From assembly GCA_018058095.1 (NCBI GenBank), contig JAGPCO010000071.1:1-40425 (forward strand): a stretch of 40,425 bases of DNA. Direction: 5' to 3'. The notes beneath the pieces were generated by a model that ran no database searches, was not told the origin of the DNA, and saw nothing but the letters and a program-made list of their open reading frames with translations. Position numbers and translations under genes: made by a program. Positions 1 to 7,852 of this stretch are shown piece by piece. Source of the DNA: Kofleriaceae bacterium (lineage in GTDB: Bacteria; Myxococcota_A; Polyangia; Haliangiales; Haliangiaceae). Numbering within the stretch: the stretch's first letter is position 1; the number at the start of each line of letters is the position of its first letter.

Positions 1-2
1 TG

Positions 3-557
3 ACCCTGACCGACGACGAGCAGCCCATCGTCGCCAGCATGGGCCTGATGACCGCCAAGCCGGTGCTGTACTGCTGCAACGTCGGCGAGGGTGACCTGCC
101 GGCCGGTAACGCCTGGAGCGACGCGGTGCGGGCACGGGCCGAGAAGGAGGGCGCTGGCATCGTCATCCTGTGCGGGAAGATCGAGGCCGAGCTGGCCGAG
201 GTGTCGGACCCGGCCGAGAAGGCCGAGCTGCTCGCCGCCTACGGGCTCAAGGAGCCGGCGCTGGCCAGCCTGGCCCGCGAGTGTTACCGCCTGCTCGGCC
301 TGCAGTCGTACTTCACCGCCGGCGAGAAGGAAGTGCGGGCCTGGACCATCAAGAAGGGCGCGACCGGGCCGCAGGCGGCCGGGGTCATCCACACCGACTT
401 CGAGAAGGGCTTCATCCGGGCCCAGGTCTACACCCTGGCCGACCTCGAGCAGCACCACTCCGAGGCGGCGATCAAGGCCGCCGGCAAGATGCGCATGGAG
501 GGCAAGGAGTACGTCGTCGCCGACGGTGACATCATGCACTTCCTGTTCAACGTGTAG
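3..557 (+). CDS. ychF: YchF/OLA1-type GTPase/ATPase, C-terminal part
   Basis: The reading frame is open from the window edge, so the N-terminal G domain lies upstream and only about 184 residues are seen. The visible part begins just before the segment MTAKPVLYCCNV, covers the end of the ATPase domain, and then the conserved TGS domain: YFTAGEKEVRAWTIKKG, then PQAAGVIHTDFEKGFI and the terminal DGDIMHFLFNV, all hallmarks of the YchF family. YchF is a soluble ribosome-associated P-loop NTPase that hydrolyses ATP better than GTP and is linked to translation and oxidative-stress responses (family knowledge). The end is intact with a TAG stop. A small unknown gene follows on the same strand. Confidence 0.95.
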   Translation, partial: TLTDDEQPIVASMGLMTAKPVLYCCNVGEGDLPAGNAWSDAVRARAEKEGAGIVILCGKIEAELAEVSDPAEKAELLAAYGLKEPALASLARECYRLLGLQSYFTAGEKEVRAWTIKKGATGPQAAGVIHTDFEKGFIRAQVYTLADLEQHHSEAAIKAAGKMRMEGKEYVVADGDIMHFLFNV

Positions 558-633
558 CGCCTTGGTGGAGCACGGCCAGCGCGCGGCCAGCACGAAGGCG
601 GCGATCGAGACAGGCACACAAGTGGGGCTGTCT

Positions 634-924
634 GTGCCGAGACGCGACCCCACCGACGTCACGTGGATCACGCTGGCCATCGAGAAGGTCGGCGACGACT
701 ACCTTGCCCATGCCAGCGTGATCCGGGAGTCGAACATCCACGCCGAGGTGTTCGACCTCGACCGCACGCTCGCTTGCGCCACGCTCGACGAGGCGATGGA
801 GGTGCTGACCTCGATCGCCCAGGCCGAGCGTGTCGACTTCGTGCCGACCGCCCTCAAGGGCCAGCGCCTGTTCAGCCCGGCGGCGGAGGTGATCGAGCGC
901 CACCGGCCAACCGGGCGTGGTTGA
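634..924 (+). CDS. Small hypothetical protein
   Basis: About 96 residues if it starts at GTG 634; GTG 565 or GTG 622 in the same frame are alternatives. From 634 on, codons end almost always in G or C and the protein looks globular (strands TWITLAIEKVGDDYLAHASVI, then a helix DEAMEVLTSIAQ). The stretch 565-633 has A-ending codons and is less convincing, hence the later start. No -10 box or clear ribosome binding site was found close to any of the starts. I do not recognise the family. It lies 76 nt behind ychF on the same strand and may be co-transcribed. Confidence 0.55.
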   Translation: MPRRDPTDVTWITLAIEKVGDDYLAHASVIRESNIHAEVFDLDRTLACATLDEAMEVLTSIAQAERVDFVPTALKGQRLFSPAAEVIERHRPTGRG

Positions 925-1004
925 CCACCGGACCGCCGCGGCGGCCGATGCCGGCAGCCGCGGGTCGTGTCCCCAATGGGCGTCGACGTGGTCGCCACCT
1001 ATGA

Positions 1005-1021
1005 CCGATCGAAATGATCGG
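1005..1021. other. Small hairpin between convergent genes
   Basis: CCGATC (1005-1010) and GATCGG (1016-1021) form a 6-bp stem with loop GAAAT, in the gap between the convergent genes ending at 924 and 1157. There is no T run, so it is at best a weak terminator. Confidence 0.35.
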
Positions 1022-1044
1022 GCTTTGGGACGGGACACCCCCTG

Positions 1045-1159
1045 GCAGGATGCTCAAGAAGCATCCTGCTAGGCATTTTCGATCTCGCAGCCCGAAAAAA
1101 AATGCGGAGCCCGTCCCGTCGGCAGGAGCCGCCGGCACGGGTTTTTCAGCAGCCTGCTA
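1045..1159 (-). repeat. Dispersed TAGCAGG hairpin element, copy 1 (interrupted)
   Basis: Read on the minus strand, it starts with TAGCAGGCTG (1159-1150), whose TAG is the stop codon of the helicase gene. Then comes an extra stretch of about 60 nt with a T8 run, then CGAGATC, and a hairpin with a 10-bp perfect stem (1045-1054 with 1060-1069, loop CAAGA). The same order of parts without the extra stretch occurs at 13740-13796. An outer inverted repeat GACGGGAC (1029-1036) / GTCCCGTC (1113-1120) encloses the hairpin. Confidence 0.7.
1095..1141 (-). terminator. Possible terminator of the helicase gene
   Basis: On the minus strand, a stem CCCGT-gc-CGGC / GCCG-ACGGG (1141-1115) begins 16 nt after the TAG stop. 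It is followed 12 nt later by a run of eight T (1102-1095). The T run is not directly next to the stem, so this is a non-canonical intrinsic terminator. Confidence 0.4.
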
Positions 1160-4100
1160 CGCCGGCGTGACCCGGTCGTCGCCCAGGGTGATGGCGCCGC
1201 GCTGGTCGAGGTGATCGATGCCGGCGCGGACGCGGATGCCGATGCGCTCCGACAGCCGGGCGAACCCGAGCAGGCGGGCGGCGTCGCGCACCAGATCGTC
1301 GACCGCCACCCCCGCGCTGCCGCCAGCGGCGTGGGCGCGCAGGGTCACCACCAGCGCGGCCCCGGCCAGCTCGGCGATGGGGACCTCGTCGATGTCGCGC
1401 CGGGTCTCGGCCGACTCGGTCGCGACCCGCACCGGCGGCAACAGGGTCGGGTCCTGGTCGAGCCGCCAGATCACGTCGGCCTCGTCGCCGAAGCGGCCGC
1501 GGCCGATCACCGCCGTGCGCAGGTGCTCGGTCACCCGCTGGGTGACGCGGCCGACGCCGAAGTAGGCGCCGACCCGACGCGACAAGAGGCCGAGGCTGAC
1601 CGGAGCCTCGGTGGTCAGCACGCGATCGATGATGCGACCGAGCTCGTCAGCGTGGCGCGGCTCGAACAGGTCGTCGGGGCGACGGCGGCCCGCGGGCACT
1701 GGCGCCACCTGGTAGCGGGCCACCGCCGGCGCGAGCGCGGCGGCCGCGGCCTGGGCCCGCGCCGTCGGCCGGCTGCCCTTGGCCAGCGTCGCGGTCGCGC
1801 CGGACCGCGCCGCGGTCGGCACCGGCGCCGACACGGTCGTGGTCGTCAGCGGGCGCGCGCTGGCGCGGCTGCCGGGGCCGTTCGCTCGCGCGGGCGCGGC
1901 CGGCCGAGCCGGGCGCGCCGGCACCGCGGCCGGCCGAGCCTCGCTGGCCCGGCTGGACCCCGACCGGCCGCTGGTGCGCAGCGTGCGCGAGGCCCCAGCG
2001 CTGGCCTCGGTCGGGGCGGCGCCGACCGCCGCGCTGGTCGAGCTCGGGCCCGATGCGGCGACGGCCAGCGGGAGCGGCGGTGCGGTCGGGCGGGCCCGCC
2101 GACCCTGGCGCGCCGCCGCGACCGCGGCGATCACCGCGCTGTGCGCCCGCGTCAGCTCGCGCTCGGGGTCGGCCCACCAGTCGAGGGCCCAGATGCGGTG
2201 GGTCCGCCAGCCACGCCCGGCCAGGCCGAGCGGGCGCAGGCGCTCGCGATCACTCGCGCGCCGGTAGCTGGCGTGGACCGGCCCGTCGAGCTCGATCGCC
2301 AGCAGCATGCGGGCCGGATCGTCCGGATCGACGATGGCCAGATCGATGCGGTCGCCCCCGACACCGACCTGGTGCCGGACCTGCCAGCCGCGCGCCTCGA
2401 GCGCGTGCGCCAGCGCGGCGCAGATCGGCGTGGCCGCGGCGTCGGCGCCGGGCTCGGCGTGGTGGCCGCGCAGGTACGCCGCCAGATCGGTGATGCCGCG
2501 CGGGGCCGGCAGGGCCACGCCGGCCACGCTGTCGTCGCGCCGCTCACGCTCGCCCGCGCTCGGCAGCGACGCCGCGGCCACGGTCGAGAACACCACCAGC
2601 TGCTCGCGGGCCCGGGTCAGGGCCACCAGCAGCCGGCGCTCCCCGCCGGGGGCGGCCAGCGGCGACGCCGCCAGGTCGGCGCCGTCGGCGCGGCCGAGGG
2701 CGAGGGCCAACAGAACCCGATCGCGCTCGAGCCCCTGCGCGCCGGCGACGTCGGTGACCTGCAGCGGCTCGGCCGAGGCCTCGGCCGTCGCCAGCTGGGC
2801 GTCGACCGCGGGGTCGAGCTGACGGGCCCGGGTCAGGCGGTCGCGCACCAGCTGGGCCATGGCCGGCGTGAGCGCCACCACCGCCAGCGACGGCGCGCGC
2901 CCGGCGCCGATGTCCTCGCGCAGTCGACCCAGCAGGTCGTGCACCACCGCGTCGGCCTCGGCGGCGAGCGCGCCGGCGCGGTCGGCCTCGGCCAGCCCGG
3001 CCGCCGCGCCCGGCGGCTCGACCGTCCGCACGGCGACGCCGAGCTGTGGGCCGGCGTCGACAGCCGACGGCCAGATCCGCAGCGCGTCGGCGTAGTAGGT
3101 CCGGCTCGGCCAGGCCATGAGGTCGTGATGGCGCGACCGGTAGTGGCCACGCAGGCTCAGCTGCGGCAGGCGGGCGATGACACACTCGTCGAGGATCGAC
3201 TCGAGATCGGCCGGCGCCAGCGCCGGCTCGCCGGCCGCACCGGCGTCGCTGGCCCCGGCCCTCCAGGCGCGCGCCGGTGGCAGCTGACGGGCGTCGCCGA
3301 CGATCACCGCGGCGCGACCACGCGCGACCGCGCCGATGGCCTCTGCCGTCGACAGTAGCGACGCCTCGTCGACTACCACCAGATCGAACAGCGGCATCGC
3401 CGCCGGCAGCAGCCGCGCCGCCGCCAGCGGGGTCACCAGCACACACGGCTTGAGGCGCGGCAGCAGGGTCGACAGGCCGGCCAGCACCTGCGGCAGGGCC
3501 CGCCCGTCGCCGCCGTGCGGCGCCCGCAGCTCGTGCAGGAGCGTGCCGACCTGGCCGTCGATGTCGTCGCTCGGGCGCGGCGCGCGCTCGGACAGCCGCG
3601 CCAGCAGCCGGTTCTTGGCCAGGGCCAGCGCCGACCGATCGAGGTCGACGAACTGCGCCACCGCGGCGTGGTGGCTCACGCCGTGGAAGCCGGCCAGGGC
3701 CGGGGCGCGGGCGATGGCCGCCTCGGCCCAGCCCAGCAGCAGGGCCCGGCGCCACGCCGCGGCGGCCTGCTCGGTCGGCAGCTCGCCGCTCTCGCACGCC
3801 GCCACCACCGGCGCCAGGCCGGCGGACATCGCCTGGCCGCGGGCGTGGACGTAGGCGGCCCAGCCGCGCAGGTGGGCGTGCCCCAGCTGCCAGCGCTCGA
3901 CCTGGGCCAGCACCGCCGGCAGGTGGCCGCGCTCGCCGTCGAGCCCGCCCGGTTCCACGCCGGCCACCTCGGCCAGCCGGGCCAGCGCGGCGCGCCAGCG
4001 CACCACCGCCGCCGCGCCGTCCCCGAAGCGCGGCCCATCGACGTCGCTGCCCGGCGCCGCGCCTGGCAGCAGCGGCGCCGCGACCTGGGCCACCAGCGCC

Positions 4101-6271
4101 CGCCACGCCGTGTCCCGGGCGCCGGTCATGCGGATCCCGTCGAAGGTGCGGCGCAGCTCGCGGGCCCAGGCGATCGCCGCCTCGGCCCGCTCGAGATCGA
4201 GCGTGCGCGGATCGCCGGTCCACAGGTCGGCGAACCAGCGCTTGGCCGGCGCCGCCGCCTCGGCCAGCAGGCGGGCGACCACCCGCTCCTCGGCCGCGAC
4301 CTCGAGGTCCTCGGCCAGGACCAGGTCGGCTGGCAGGCGATCGACCAGCAGCGCGCGCCGCACCTCGGCCCGCGCCGCCCGCAGGGCGACGAAGCGCACC
4401 ACCCCGCCCCGCTCCGACCAGCGCCGGAACGTCTCGGCCAGCCCGGCCGCGTCGAGGCGGTCGACCGCCTCCGACCAGCGCGCGGCCAGGCGCGTCCGCA
4501 GCGTGTGCTGGCGCCGGACCAGCGCCAGGTAGGCGACCGGGTCACGCGGGATGTGCGCGGCCGAGGTGACCGGGCGCGACCGCACCAGCGCGACCCGCGG
4601 CGCCAGCTCGGCGCCGTCGCCGGGCTCGGCCGCTGGCAGCTCGGCGATCAGCTCCACCCCGGGCCGGGGCGAACGCGCGGCGACGGCGAACAGCGTGCCG
4701 AGCGCCTCGAGCTCGGCCCGGGTCTGGACCCGGGCCCCGGGCACCGCCTGGACCAGGCGACCGACCTGCTCGGCCAGCGCGCGGGCGGCCTCGGCCAGCT
4801 CGTGCAGGGCGTCACCAACGACCTCGTGGCTGGTCAGGCCCCAGCTGCCGAGCGTCGACGACCGCCACGGGTGCGCGGCGATGGGGGCGACGTCGGTGGC
4901 GGCGCGGGCGTAGGCGCTGGCCACGCTGGCCCGGATCGCGACCTCGTCGGGGCTCAGGCCCTGCCAGGCCGCCGCCGCCGGCGGCAGGCGCGGGGCGTCG
5001 CGCAGCGTGGCCAGCTCGGCCAGCGCGTCGTGCACCGACATCCCGAGCGGACCGGGCGCGTGCAGCGCCTGGGCCGCGCCGTCGAGGGTGGCGCGGGCGG
5101 CGTCGAGCGCGCTGCCGCGATCGAGCTGGGCCCCGGGCCGCCAGGTCCGCTCGAGCACCCGGCCGAGCTCGGCCAGCACCTCGCCGCGGCGCACGCCGTC
5201 GCCGTGCAGCGGCAGGCAGAAGTCGCCGATGCCGGCGCTGACCAGGCGGCGCTGGGCCGCGCTCAGCGCGGCCTCCTGCCCGGCCACCACCAGCACCGTC
5301 TTGCCCTGGCCGAGCGCGTGGGCGACGACGCCGGCCACCGTCTGCGACTTGCCCGCGCCGGGCGGGCCGTGCAGCACGAACGACGCGCCGCGGCCGGCGC
5401 TGGCGATGGCCGCCAGCTGATCGGCGTCGGCGTCGAGCGCCAGGGCGACCGCGCCGGTGGCGAGCCCGGCGGCGGCCTCGGCGTCGACCAGCGCGTCGGT
5501 CGGGACCGGCAGCCGCTCGCCGCTGGCGCGGGCCAGGTGCCCGGCGACCGGGCTGGCCAGCACCGCGTCGGCGCGCCCGGCCAGGTCGGCCCACAGCAGC
5601 TGGCGCGACACCTCGGGCCACACGCCGAGGTACGTGGCGCGCTCGACCCGCCAGCCCGGCCGGGTCGCGATGGCCTCCTCGACCTGGCCGAGCCAGGTCG
5701 CCAGCTCGGTGGCGCCATCGGCGTCGACCGGGATGGTCAGGCCGAGGCTGGTGCGGATGCACTCGAGCACGGTGCGGTTGGCGTGGACCACGTCGTCGGC
5801 ACCGAGCACGCGAAAGCCGGGCACACGCTGGCGCGGGCGCAGCACCACCGCGCGCAGCCCGAGCGGGGCGCGGTGCGCGACCCCGGCGGCGTCGATCCAG
5901 TGCAGCAGCCCCAGGCCCAGCCAGAGCGCGTGGGCGCCGCGGACGCGGGCCAGCTCCGCGTGCTCGGCGCGGGCCTGGGCCAGGGCCGAGGTCGGGGCGG
6001 CGATGGCCAGCGCGCGCAGCTCACCGTCGCCGGCGCCGACCTCGTCGCCGTGATCCCCGCTGTCGAAGCTGAGCAGCGCCAGCGCCACCCCGGCCGCCAG
6101 CGCGGCGTCGACCGCGCATGGATCCGCACCCGCCAGCGGCCAGGCCGCACCATCGGTCGCGGCCCCGGGGCGGAGCAGACGCAGATCGAGCAGCGGGTTG
6201 TCGGGGCCCTGATCGATCAGGGCCCGCTTCCACGACTCCAGGCGCGCGCACGCCAGCTCTTCGTCCTTCAC
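1157..6271 (-). CDS. DUF4011 / SF1 helicase / Vsr-like nuclease / DUF3320 protein (probable phage defence)
   Basis: A giant protein of about 1704 residues. The N-terminal ~270 residues resemble DUF4011. The SF1 helicase core follows: Walker A GPPGAGKSQT near 302, motif II VVVDEAS near 963, motif III VGDARQLPPA near 990 and motif VI VALTRAREQ near 1214, with a long helical insertion between the first two. Residues ~1283-1370 form a PD-(D/E)XK nuclease of the Vsr/MTES_1575 type with RIDLAI followed by AIELDG (D...ExD). An Ala/Pro/Ser linker leads to a DUF3320-like end (~1530-1704). Single proteins of this architecture have been reported in phage-defence surveys (from memory). The role would be sensing or unwinding and cutting foreign nucleic acid. 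GTG 6271 is chosen because a -10 TATGGT ends 6 nt before it; TTG 6289 is the alternative and would run through that box. The TAG stop lies in the repeat at 1045-1159. Confidence 0.88.
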   Translation of the reverse strand: MKDEELACARLESWKRALIDQGPDNPLLDLRLLRPGAATDGAAWPLAGADPCAVDAALAAGVALALLSFDSGDHGDEVGAGDGELRALAIAAPTSALAQARAEHAELARVRGAHALWLGLGLLHWIDAAGVAHRAPLGLRAVVLRPRQRVPGFRVLGADDVVHANRTVLECIRTSLGLTIPVDADGATELATWLGQVEEAIATRPGWRVERATYLGVWPEVSRQLLWADLAGRADAVLASPVAGHLARASGERLPVPTDALVDAEAAAGLATGAVALALDADADQLAAIASAGRGASFVLHGPPGAGKSQTVAGVVAHALGQGKTVLVVAGQEAALSAAQRRLVSAGIGDFCLPLHGDGVRRGEVLAELGRVLERTWRPGAQLDRGSALDAARATLDGAAQALHAPGPLGMSVHDALAELATLRDAPRLPPAAAAWQGLSPDEVAIRASVASAYARAATDVAPIAAHPWRSSTLGSWGLTSHEVVGDALHELAEAARALAEQVGRLVQAVPGARVQTRAELEALGTLFAVAARSPRPGVELIAELPAAEPGDGAELAPRVALVRSRPVTSAAHIPRDPVAYLALVRRQHTLRTRLAARWSEAVDRLDAAGLAETFRRWSERGGVVRFVALRAARAEVRRALLVDRLPADLVLAEDLEVAAEERVVARLLAEAAAPAKRWFADLWTGDPRTLDLERAEAAIAWARELRRTFDGIRMTGARDTAWRALVAQVAAPLLPGAAPGSDVDGPRFGDGAAAVVRWRAALARLAEVAGVEPGGLDGERGHLPAVLAQVERWQLGHAHLRGWAAYVHARGQAMSAGLAPVVAACESGELPTEQAAAAWRRALLLGWAEAAIARAPALAGFHGVSHHAAVAQFVDLDRSALALAKNRLLARLSERAPRPSDDIDGQVGTLLHELRAPHGGDGRALPQVLAGLSTLLPRLKPCVLVTPLAAARLLPAAMPLFDLVVVDEASLLSTAEAIGAVARGRAAVIVGDARQLPPARAWRAGASDAGAAGEPALAPADLESILDECVIARLPQLSLRGHYRSRHHDLMAWPSRTYYADALRIWPSAVDAGPQLGVAVRTVEPPGAAAGLAEADRAGALAAEADAVVHDLLGRLREDIGAGRAPSLAVVALTPAMAQLVRDRLTRARQLDPAVDAQLATAEASAEPLQVTDVAGAQGLERDRVLLALALGRADGADLAASPLAAPGGERRLLVALTRAREQLVVFSTVAAASLPSAGERERRDDSVAGVALPAPRGITDLAAYLRGHHAEPGADAAATPICAALAHALEARGWQVRHQVGVGGDRIDLAIVDPDDPARMLLAIELDGPVHASYRRASDRERLRPLGLAGRGWRTHRIWALDWWADPERELTRAHSAVIAAVAAARQGRRARPTAPPLPLAVAASGPSSTSAAVGAAPTEASAGASRTLRTSGRSGSSRASEARPAAVPARPARPAAPARANGPGSRASARPLTTTTVSAPVPTAARSGATATLAKGSRPTARAQAAAAALAPAVARYQVAPVPAGRRRPDDLFEPRHADELGRIIDRVLTTEAPVSLGLLSRRVGAYFGVGRVTQRVTEHLRTAVIGRGRFGDEADVIWRLDQDPTLLPPVRVATESAETRRDIDEVPIAELAGAALVVTLRAHAAGGSAGVAVDDLVRDAARLLGFARLSERIGIRVRAGIDHLDQRGAITLGDDRVTPA

Positions 6272-6277
6272 GGCGCG

Positions 6278-6283
6278 ACCATA
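6278..6283 (-). promoter_or_regulatory. -10 box of the helicase gene (leaderless)
   Basis: TATGGT on the minus strand with 6 nt to GTG 6271; transcription should begin at or next to the start codon. No clear -35. Confidence 0.5.
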
Positions 6284-6376
6284 CGCCAATCGATCGAGGC
6301 ACCCGCGCCCGCGTCGACGGCGCGGGCGGGAGGGATCTGCCCTGGACGCCGGCGGGTGCGGAGGCGCGGGAGGTCG

Positions 6377-6382
6377 TATGGT
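6377..6382 (+). promoter_or_regulatory. -10 box of the thioesterase gene
   Basis: TATGGT ends 8 nt before GTG 6391. The same hexamer is used for the divergent helicase gene about 100 bp away. Confidence 0.45.
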
Positions 6383-6390
6383 CGGGCCCG

Positions 6391-6810
6391 GTGCGGTTCT
6401 TCGAGCAGACCCTGGGCGTGTACTTCGACGACCTCGATCCGTTCCACATCCTGCACAACGCGCGCTACGTGCTGCTGTTCGAGCGGACGCTCGGCGCGTT
6501 CTGGATGGAGGTCGGGTTCGGCGCGTTCCAGGACCACGAGCGCCCCGAGCAGTTCCACCTCGTCGCCCGCAACGAGATCGACTACCTCGAGCCGGTCCGC
6601 GGCGTCGGCAAGGTCCGGGCCCGGGTGTGGATCGAGCGCATCGGCAACACCTCGCTCACCTTCGCGTTCCGCCTCCTGCCGCACGACCGCGACGTCGACC
6701 ACGCGCGCGGACGACGCACCATCGTCCACGTCGATCCGGCCACGCTGCGCCCGGCCCGCTGGTCGGACGACGTGCGGGAGATGCTGGCACCGTGGACGGA
6801 GCAGGCGTGA
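6391..6810 (+). CDS. Acyl-CoA thioesterase, 4HBT hotdog family
   Basis: A protein of 139 residues, the usual size of a single hotdog domain. The N-terminal DLDPFHILHNARYVLLFER matches the active-site segment of 4-hydroxybenzoyl-CoA-type thioesterases (Asp, then HxN and Tyr), followed by the strand FHLVARNEIDYLEPVRG and VWIERIGNTSLTFAFRL. Such enzymes release CoA from aryl- or acyl-CoA thioesters in the cytosol. GTG 6391 is the first start in frame with a fitting -10 box and keeps the conserved FFEQTLGVYFDD at the N-terminus. It is divergent from the helicase gene. A link to the aryl-CoA block at 11-18 kb is possible in function but they are not adjacent. The substrate is unknown. Confidence 0.85.
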   Translation: MRFFEQTLGVYFDDLDPFHILHNARYVLLFERTLGAFWMEVGFGAFQDHERPEQFHLVARNEIDYLEPVRGVGKVRARVWIERIGNTSLTFAFRLLPHDRDVDHARGRRTIVHVDPATLRPARWSDDVREMLAPWTEQA

Positions 6811-6846
6811 TCTGACCCTGACCGGACCCTGACCCGGACCCGAATC

Positions 6847-6876
6847 GGGCACGGGCACGGGCACGGGCACGGGCAC
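6847..6876. repeat. Hexanucleotide tandem repeat (GGGCAC)x5
   Basis: Five perfect copies of GGGCAC, followed by a partial GGGA, between the convergent genes ending at 6810 and 6903. It directly adjoins the hairpin at 6880-6904. Length change by replication slippage is likely. Confidence 0.9.
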
Positions 6877-6879
6877 GGG

Positions 6880-6904
6880 AGCAGGCGGCGAGGCGCCGCC
6901 TGCT
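6880..6904 (-). terminator. Hairpin overlapping the stop codon
   Basis: AGCAGGCGGCG (6880-6890) and CGCCGCCTGCT (6894-6904) form a perfect 11-bp stem with a 3-nt loop. On the minus strand the stop TAG (6905-6903) of the upstream gene runs into TAGCAGGCGG. No T run; probably an mRNA 3'-end structure. Confidence 0.55.
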
Positions 6905-7850
6905 AGCGGTACGGCGAGGTCGGGGCCGCCGCCTCGGTCAGGAGCTCGATGACGCGGCGGGCGTCGTCGAGCTGACGGCCGCTGGCCAGGCCACGCAGCT
7001 CGAGAGTGAGGGCGCTGCCATCGGCGCCGAGCGCGACGACGTCGGCGCCCGCCAGCGCCGGCGCCAGCAGCGGCCAGCGCGGCGGCAGCGGCCCGGTCGC
7101 GGCGAAGCGGCGCGGGCCCAGCTGGTGCTGCCACGGCAGGCCGAGCCCGACCTCGGTCAGCCGCCACGGCGCGCCGCCCAGGGCCGGGCCGGTCAGCACC
7201 GTGCGCAGCGACGCCGCAGCCTCCTGCCACTCGAGCGCGTCGCGGCTGCCCGGGCGGCGCCAGCGCACGTCGAGGCTGACGCTGGCGCCGCGGGTCGTCA
7301 TGATCCCGGACAGCGGCCAGTCGCCGAGCGGGCGGGCCGATCCGGCGGCCAGCGCGGCGTGCCAGCGGCCGACCAGCGCCTGCCGATCGGCCCGCAGCGC
7401 GTGCTGCACGTCGAGGTGGCGCTGCACCGCGCCGGCGTCACCGACCCGGATGAGGCCGCGGGTGCCGACTCGATCACCCGCCGCGTGTAGCTCGACCGCG
7501 TCGTCGATGCTGCCGGCGCTGAGCGCGGCCCGGCTGACCGCGCCGAGCACCAGCGGCAACAGGGCCGGCTGATCGGTGAACACGAAGTGATCGCGATCGA
7601 ACCCGGCCTCGCCGACGGGGACGTCGCGCCAGTAGCCATGGGCCATGCCCCGGCGCGACACGAACAGGACGAGGTCGAGCCCGGCTGCCTGCGGGGCGCC
7701 GGTGCTCAGCAGCCACTGCCGGCCCCACCAGCGCGACTCGCCGGCGATCGCGACGTCCCCGACCTGGCCGCGCAGGGTGCGCGGGCCGCGGGTCCACTCC
7801 CCCACCGGCAGGTCCCAGCCCAGGTCGGTCTGGGGCGCCGTGCCGGCCAC
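6903..7850 (-). CDS. Hypothetical protein, partner of the kinase-fold gene
   Basis: A protein of 315 residues with no signal peptide or membrane segment. It starts at GTG 7850, two nt after the TGA of the kinase-fold gene, so the two are surely one operon. I do not recognise the family. The N-terminal third has strands with conserved-looking aromatic residues (GESRWWGRQWLLST, HGYWRDVPVG, HFVFTDQPALLP). The C-terminal part (GPRRFAATGPLPPRWPLLAPAL, LTLELRGLASG) looks like an alpha/beta repeat of the first half, but this is a visual impression. The tight coupling suggests a function with the pseudokinase. The stop TAG is embedded in the hairpin at 6880-6904. Confidence 0.75.
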   Translation of the reverse strand: MAGTAPQTDLGWDLPVGEWTRGPRTLRGQVGDVAIAGESRWWGRQWLLSTGAPQAAGLDLVLFVSRRGMAHGYWRDVPVGEAGFDRDHFVFTDQPALLPLVLGAVSRAALSAGSIDDAVELHAAGDRVGTRGLIRVGDAGAVQRHLDVQHALRADRQALVGRWHAALAAGSARPLGDWPLSGIMTTRGASVSLDVRWRRPGSRDALEWQEAAASLRTVLTGPALGGAPWRLTEVGLGLPWQHQLGPRRFAATGPLPPRWPLLAPALAGADVVALGADGSALTLELRGLASGRQLDDARRVIELLTEAAAPTSPYR

Positions 7851-7852
7851 CG

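Noticed and set aside
547-1038. Minus-strand frame of 163 codons opposite the small gene after ychF
   Set aside because: Low-complexity antisense composition; it overlaps the end of ychF and the better plus-strand frame.
6289-6289. TTG start for the helicase gene
   Set aside because: It would place the -10 box TATGGT inside the coding region; GTG 6271 fits the recurring 6-8 nt spacing and the extra six residues show no conserved motif.
3515-6832. Long open frame of 1105 codons on the plus strand opposite the helicase gene
   Set aside because: It is a mirror of the helicase gene: low-complexity Arg/Gly/Ala/Gln composition, no domains, while the minus frame has a full set of helicase and nuclease motifs. 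High GC makes antisense frames stay open.
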